Assembly: GCA_047627915.1 (NCBI GenBank) | Contig: JBLHTZ010000007.1 | Span: 1-64,000 of the forward strand | Origin: NORP294 sp047627915 | GTDB lineage: Bacteria > Bacteroidota > Bacteroidia > Flavobacteriales_E > Vicingaceae | Length of the DNA stretch: 64,000 nucleotides | Direction of reading: 5' to 3' | Part shown: in pieces, positions 62,724 through 64,000 of the stretch | Layout: each line of letters starts with the position of its first letter | Position numbering within the stretch: the first letter of the stretch is position 1 | Position numbers and translations under genes: made by a program | The notes under the pieces: model-generated | What the model was told of the DNA's origin: nothing | The model's database searches: none | Seen by the model: only the letters and a program-made list of their open reading frames with translations

Positions 62724-63524
62724 ATGGCCTTCGAATTTCATAAAGATAAAGACACTTACATAAAATGGCAGTACGAAAATGCTAAAAACTATGTAATCCC
62801 ATTTATTGAAAAATTATTGCCTCTAAGTAGCGGAATGAGAGTGATGGAAATTGGCTGTGCAGAAGGCGGAGTCTTAAAAGCTTTTACTGATAGAGGCTGT
62901 TTTGGATTTGGAGTAGAGCTGCAAGAATCTAGATTAAAAATAGCAGAAAAAGTTTTTGAAGATGAGCTAAAAAATGGTCAAGTAAAGTTGATGGGCAAGA
63001 ACGTTTACGATATGGACTTGCAAAACGACATTGATGAAAAATTTGACCTCATTATTTTAAAAGACGTAATTGAACACATTCACGATCAGGACCGATTTTT
63101 AGAATACATCAGAGATTTTCTAAAACCTAACGGTTATATCTTCTTTGGATTTCCCCCTTGGCAAATGCCTTTTGGTGGACACCAGCAATTGGTCAACAGC
63201 AAGATTCTATCTAAATTACCCTACTATCACTTATTGCCAATGCCACTCTACAAATTTCTACTTAAACTAGGTGGAGAAAGCGAGGCAAAAATTGAAGGAA
63301 TGGTTGAAATAAAGGAAACAGGAATAAGCATTGAACGTTTTGAAAAATTGAGTAAAAAGAACAAGTACAGCATTCCGCTGAAACAATTTTACTTGGTGAA
63401 CCCAATTTACAAGTATAAATTCAATTTGGAACCCAAAAATCAGTTAGCCATTTTAGGTTCAATACCGTATTTTAGAAATTACTGGACATCCTGCGTGTAT
63501 TATTTAATTCGAAAGGAGGCTTAA
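62724..63524 (+). CDS. Class I SAM-dependent methyltransferase
   Basis: Protein of 266 residues with motif I VMEIGCAEGGVLKAF, FGVELQES and motif post-I FDLIILKDVIEHIHDQD. The insertion PWQMPFGGHQQLVNS after the core is typical of a Bacteroidota group of methyltransferases near glycan or lipid genes. Substrate unknown. It is divergent from the NAD-binding gene and ends in hairpins. Confidence 0.85.
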   Translation: MAFEFHKDKDTYIKWQYENAKNYVIPFIEKLLPLSSGMRVMEIGCAEGGVLKAFTDRGCFGFGVELQESRLKIAEKVFEDELKNGQVKLMGKNVYDMDLQNDIDEKFDLIILKDVIEHIHDQDRFLEYIRDFLKPNGYIFFGFPPWQMPFGGHQQLVNSKILSKLPYYHLLPMPLYKFLLKLGGESEAKIEGMVEIKETGISIERFEKLSKKNKYSIPLKQFYLVNPIYKYKFNLEPKNQLAILGSIPYFRNYWTSCVYYLIRKEA

Positions 63525-63540
63525 TTCCTCATTATTAAGC
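63519..63540. terminator. Possible hairpin at the end of the methyltransferase gene
   Basis: GCTTAAT (63519-63525) and ATTAAGC (63534-63540) pair across an eight-base loop that includes the stop codon. Weak on its own; a second inverted repeat follows. Confidence 0.4.
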
Positions 63541-63547
63541 ACCTTAC

Positions 63548-63570
63548 TAATTAAATCAGGGATTTAATTA
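63548..63570. terminator. AT-rich inverted repeat between convergent genes
   Basis: TAATTAAATC (63548-63557) and GATTTAATTA (63561-63570) pair perfectly around AGG. It covers the stop of the winged-helix gene and may act for both strands. Confidence 0.45.
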
Positions 63571-63845
63571 ATGTAGGATTTAAGATGATTGACGTAGGTC
63601 TCGAATGCAACAACACCTTTCTTTGTTATTTTACAAGTAGTTAACGGGCGTTTCCCACGAAACGATTTCTCAACAGAAATATAACCTGCTTTTTCTAACT
63701 TATCAATCTGAACGCTTATGTTCCCGGCAGTAGCTTTAGTTTTTTCCTTTAAATAAGTAAAATCTGCTTGCTCTACTGCCATCAAAATAGACATGACCCC
63801 TAGCCTCAATTGAGAATGTAATAAAGAATCTAAATCTTTGAACAT
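63564..63845 (-). CDS. Winged-helix transcriptional regulator (HTH_34-like)
   Basis: Protein of 93 residues from ATG at 63845: LDSLLHSQLRLGVMSILMA, DFTYLKEKTKATAGNISVQIDK (recognition helix ISVQIDKLEKAGYI) and the wing FRGKRPLTTCKITKKG. This small family regulates membrane protein genes with which it is paired. It starts 4 bases after the partner membrane gene. The longer open frame to 63911 is rejected because it overlaps that gene. Confidence 0.88.
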   Translation of the reverse strand: MFKDLDSLLHSQLRLGVMSILMAVEQADFTYLKEKTKATAGNISVQIDKLEKAGYISVEKSFRGKRPLTTCKITKKGVVAFETYVNHLKSYIN

Positions 63846-63849
63846 AGGT

Positions 63850-64000
63850 TTACTTTTTTGAGGCCAATAAATGACCTGGAATAATATAAGAGAATAAGAT
63901 AGCTGTAGCAATTAATATTAATTGAACATCAAATTGAACTTGATAGAAACCGATTATGGCACAAATCCATGCGGCGATTGCTCCAATTTGTAGCGGTTTA
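63850..64000 (-). CDS. Membrane protein, C-terminal part (partial at window edge)
   Basis: An open frame enters at the window edge on the minus strand and ends at TAA 63852-63850. It codes about 49 residues with two hydrophobic segments (AIAAWICAIIGFYQ and LIATAILFSYIIPGHLLASKK). I recall membrane genes ending in an IPGHLL-like motif paired with small winged-helix regulators. The start lies outside the window. Confidence 0.7.
   Translation of the reverse strand, partial: KPLQIGAIAAWICAIIGFYQVQFDVQLILIATAILFSYIIPGHLLASKK

Overview
The window looks like chromosomal DNA of a member of the Bacteroidota, probably Flavobacteriales or a close relative; the sequence itself does not fix a genus. The evidence is a complete type IX secretion core (PorP/SprF-like protein, GldK, GldL, GldM, GldN), typical families of the phylum (DUF5686, PD40/TPR proteins, YkuD_2, DUF4249-like, prohibitin-like), AT-rich intergenic DNA, few Shine-Dalgarno sequences, and promoter-like boxes of the TTG / TAnnTTTG type. 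I saw no rRNA, tRNA, CRISPR array, insertion sequence or prophage. The gene density is high, and three convergent pairs share a self-complementary 4-base stop overlap.

Layout. 1-592: end of pssA and purS. 662-5750 (minus): kdsD, tatC, a DUF5686 outer-membrane protein and lptB, divergent from recQ (5848-8025). 8022-11954: ABC-F ATPase, an alpha/beta hydrolase and a MATE transporter. 12016-17833 (minus): the T9SS cluster with its own terminator and a promoter-like element before gldK. It is followed on the same strand by a metal-site-less ureohydrolase homologue and topA. 21670-26415 (plus): miaB, a sigma-54-type AAA+ activator, lptE, a TPR protein and secG, tightly overlapping and closed by a strong terminator. 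26605-28537: groES-groEL. 28625-33752: a divergent block with UbiA prenyltransferase, YkuD_2 L,D-transpeptidase-like protein and a lipoprotein on one side, and type III polyketide synthase, methyltransferase and FAD oxidoreductase on the other. This is the best candidate for an undescribed small-molecule pathway. 33833-38203: Spy-like protein, hydrolase, ICMT-like methyltransferase, then egtB-egtD-DUF427 (ergothioneine). 38275-45512: MarR regulator, ilvE, sixA, arfB, a pseudouridine synthase, a PD40 protein, panB and a DUF4249-like lipoprotein. 45663-48598: dnaK and a prohibitin-like protein. 48666-51153: an LRR protein followed by a short decay zone with a broken marC, a VOC remnant and a frameshifted small lipoprotein. 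51224-54552: surE, a small membrane protein, lpxB and a SpoIID-like protein. 54776-64000: M61 peptidase, a second UbiA enzyme, maf, SulP transporter with a universal stress protein, a beta-barrel protein, an NAD-binding protein, a methyltransferase and a winged-helix regulator with the start of its partner membrane gene.

How it works together. Envelope biogenesis dominates: LPS (kdsD, lptB, lptE, lpxB), protein export (tatC, secG, T9SS), phospholipids (pssA) and peptidoglycan (YkuD_2, SpoIID-like). The two chaperone loci, 19 kb apart, carry the same upstream architecture: an inverted repeat TGTCA-N7-TGACA placed 61 or 71 bases before a TTGGCA-N6-(A/T)TGAC box. This resembles an enhancer plus a -24/-12 promoter, and a sigma-54-type activator gene lies just upstream of groES. 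Together they suggest a shared chaperone regulon, which is an inference. Function calls are by recognition of motifs and family memory; no database search was run.
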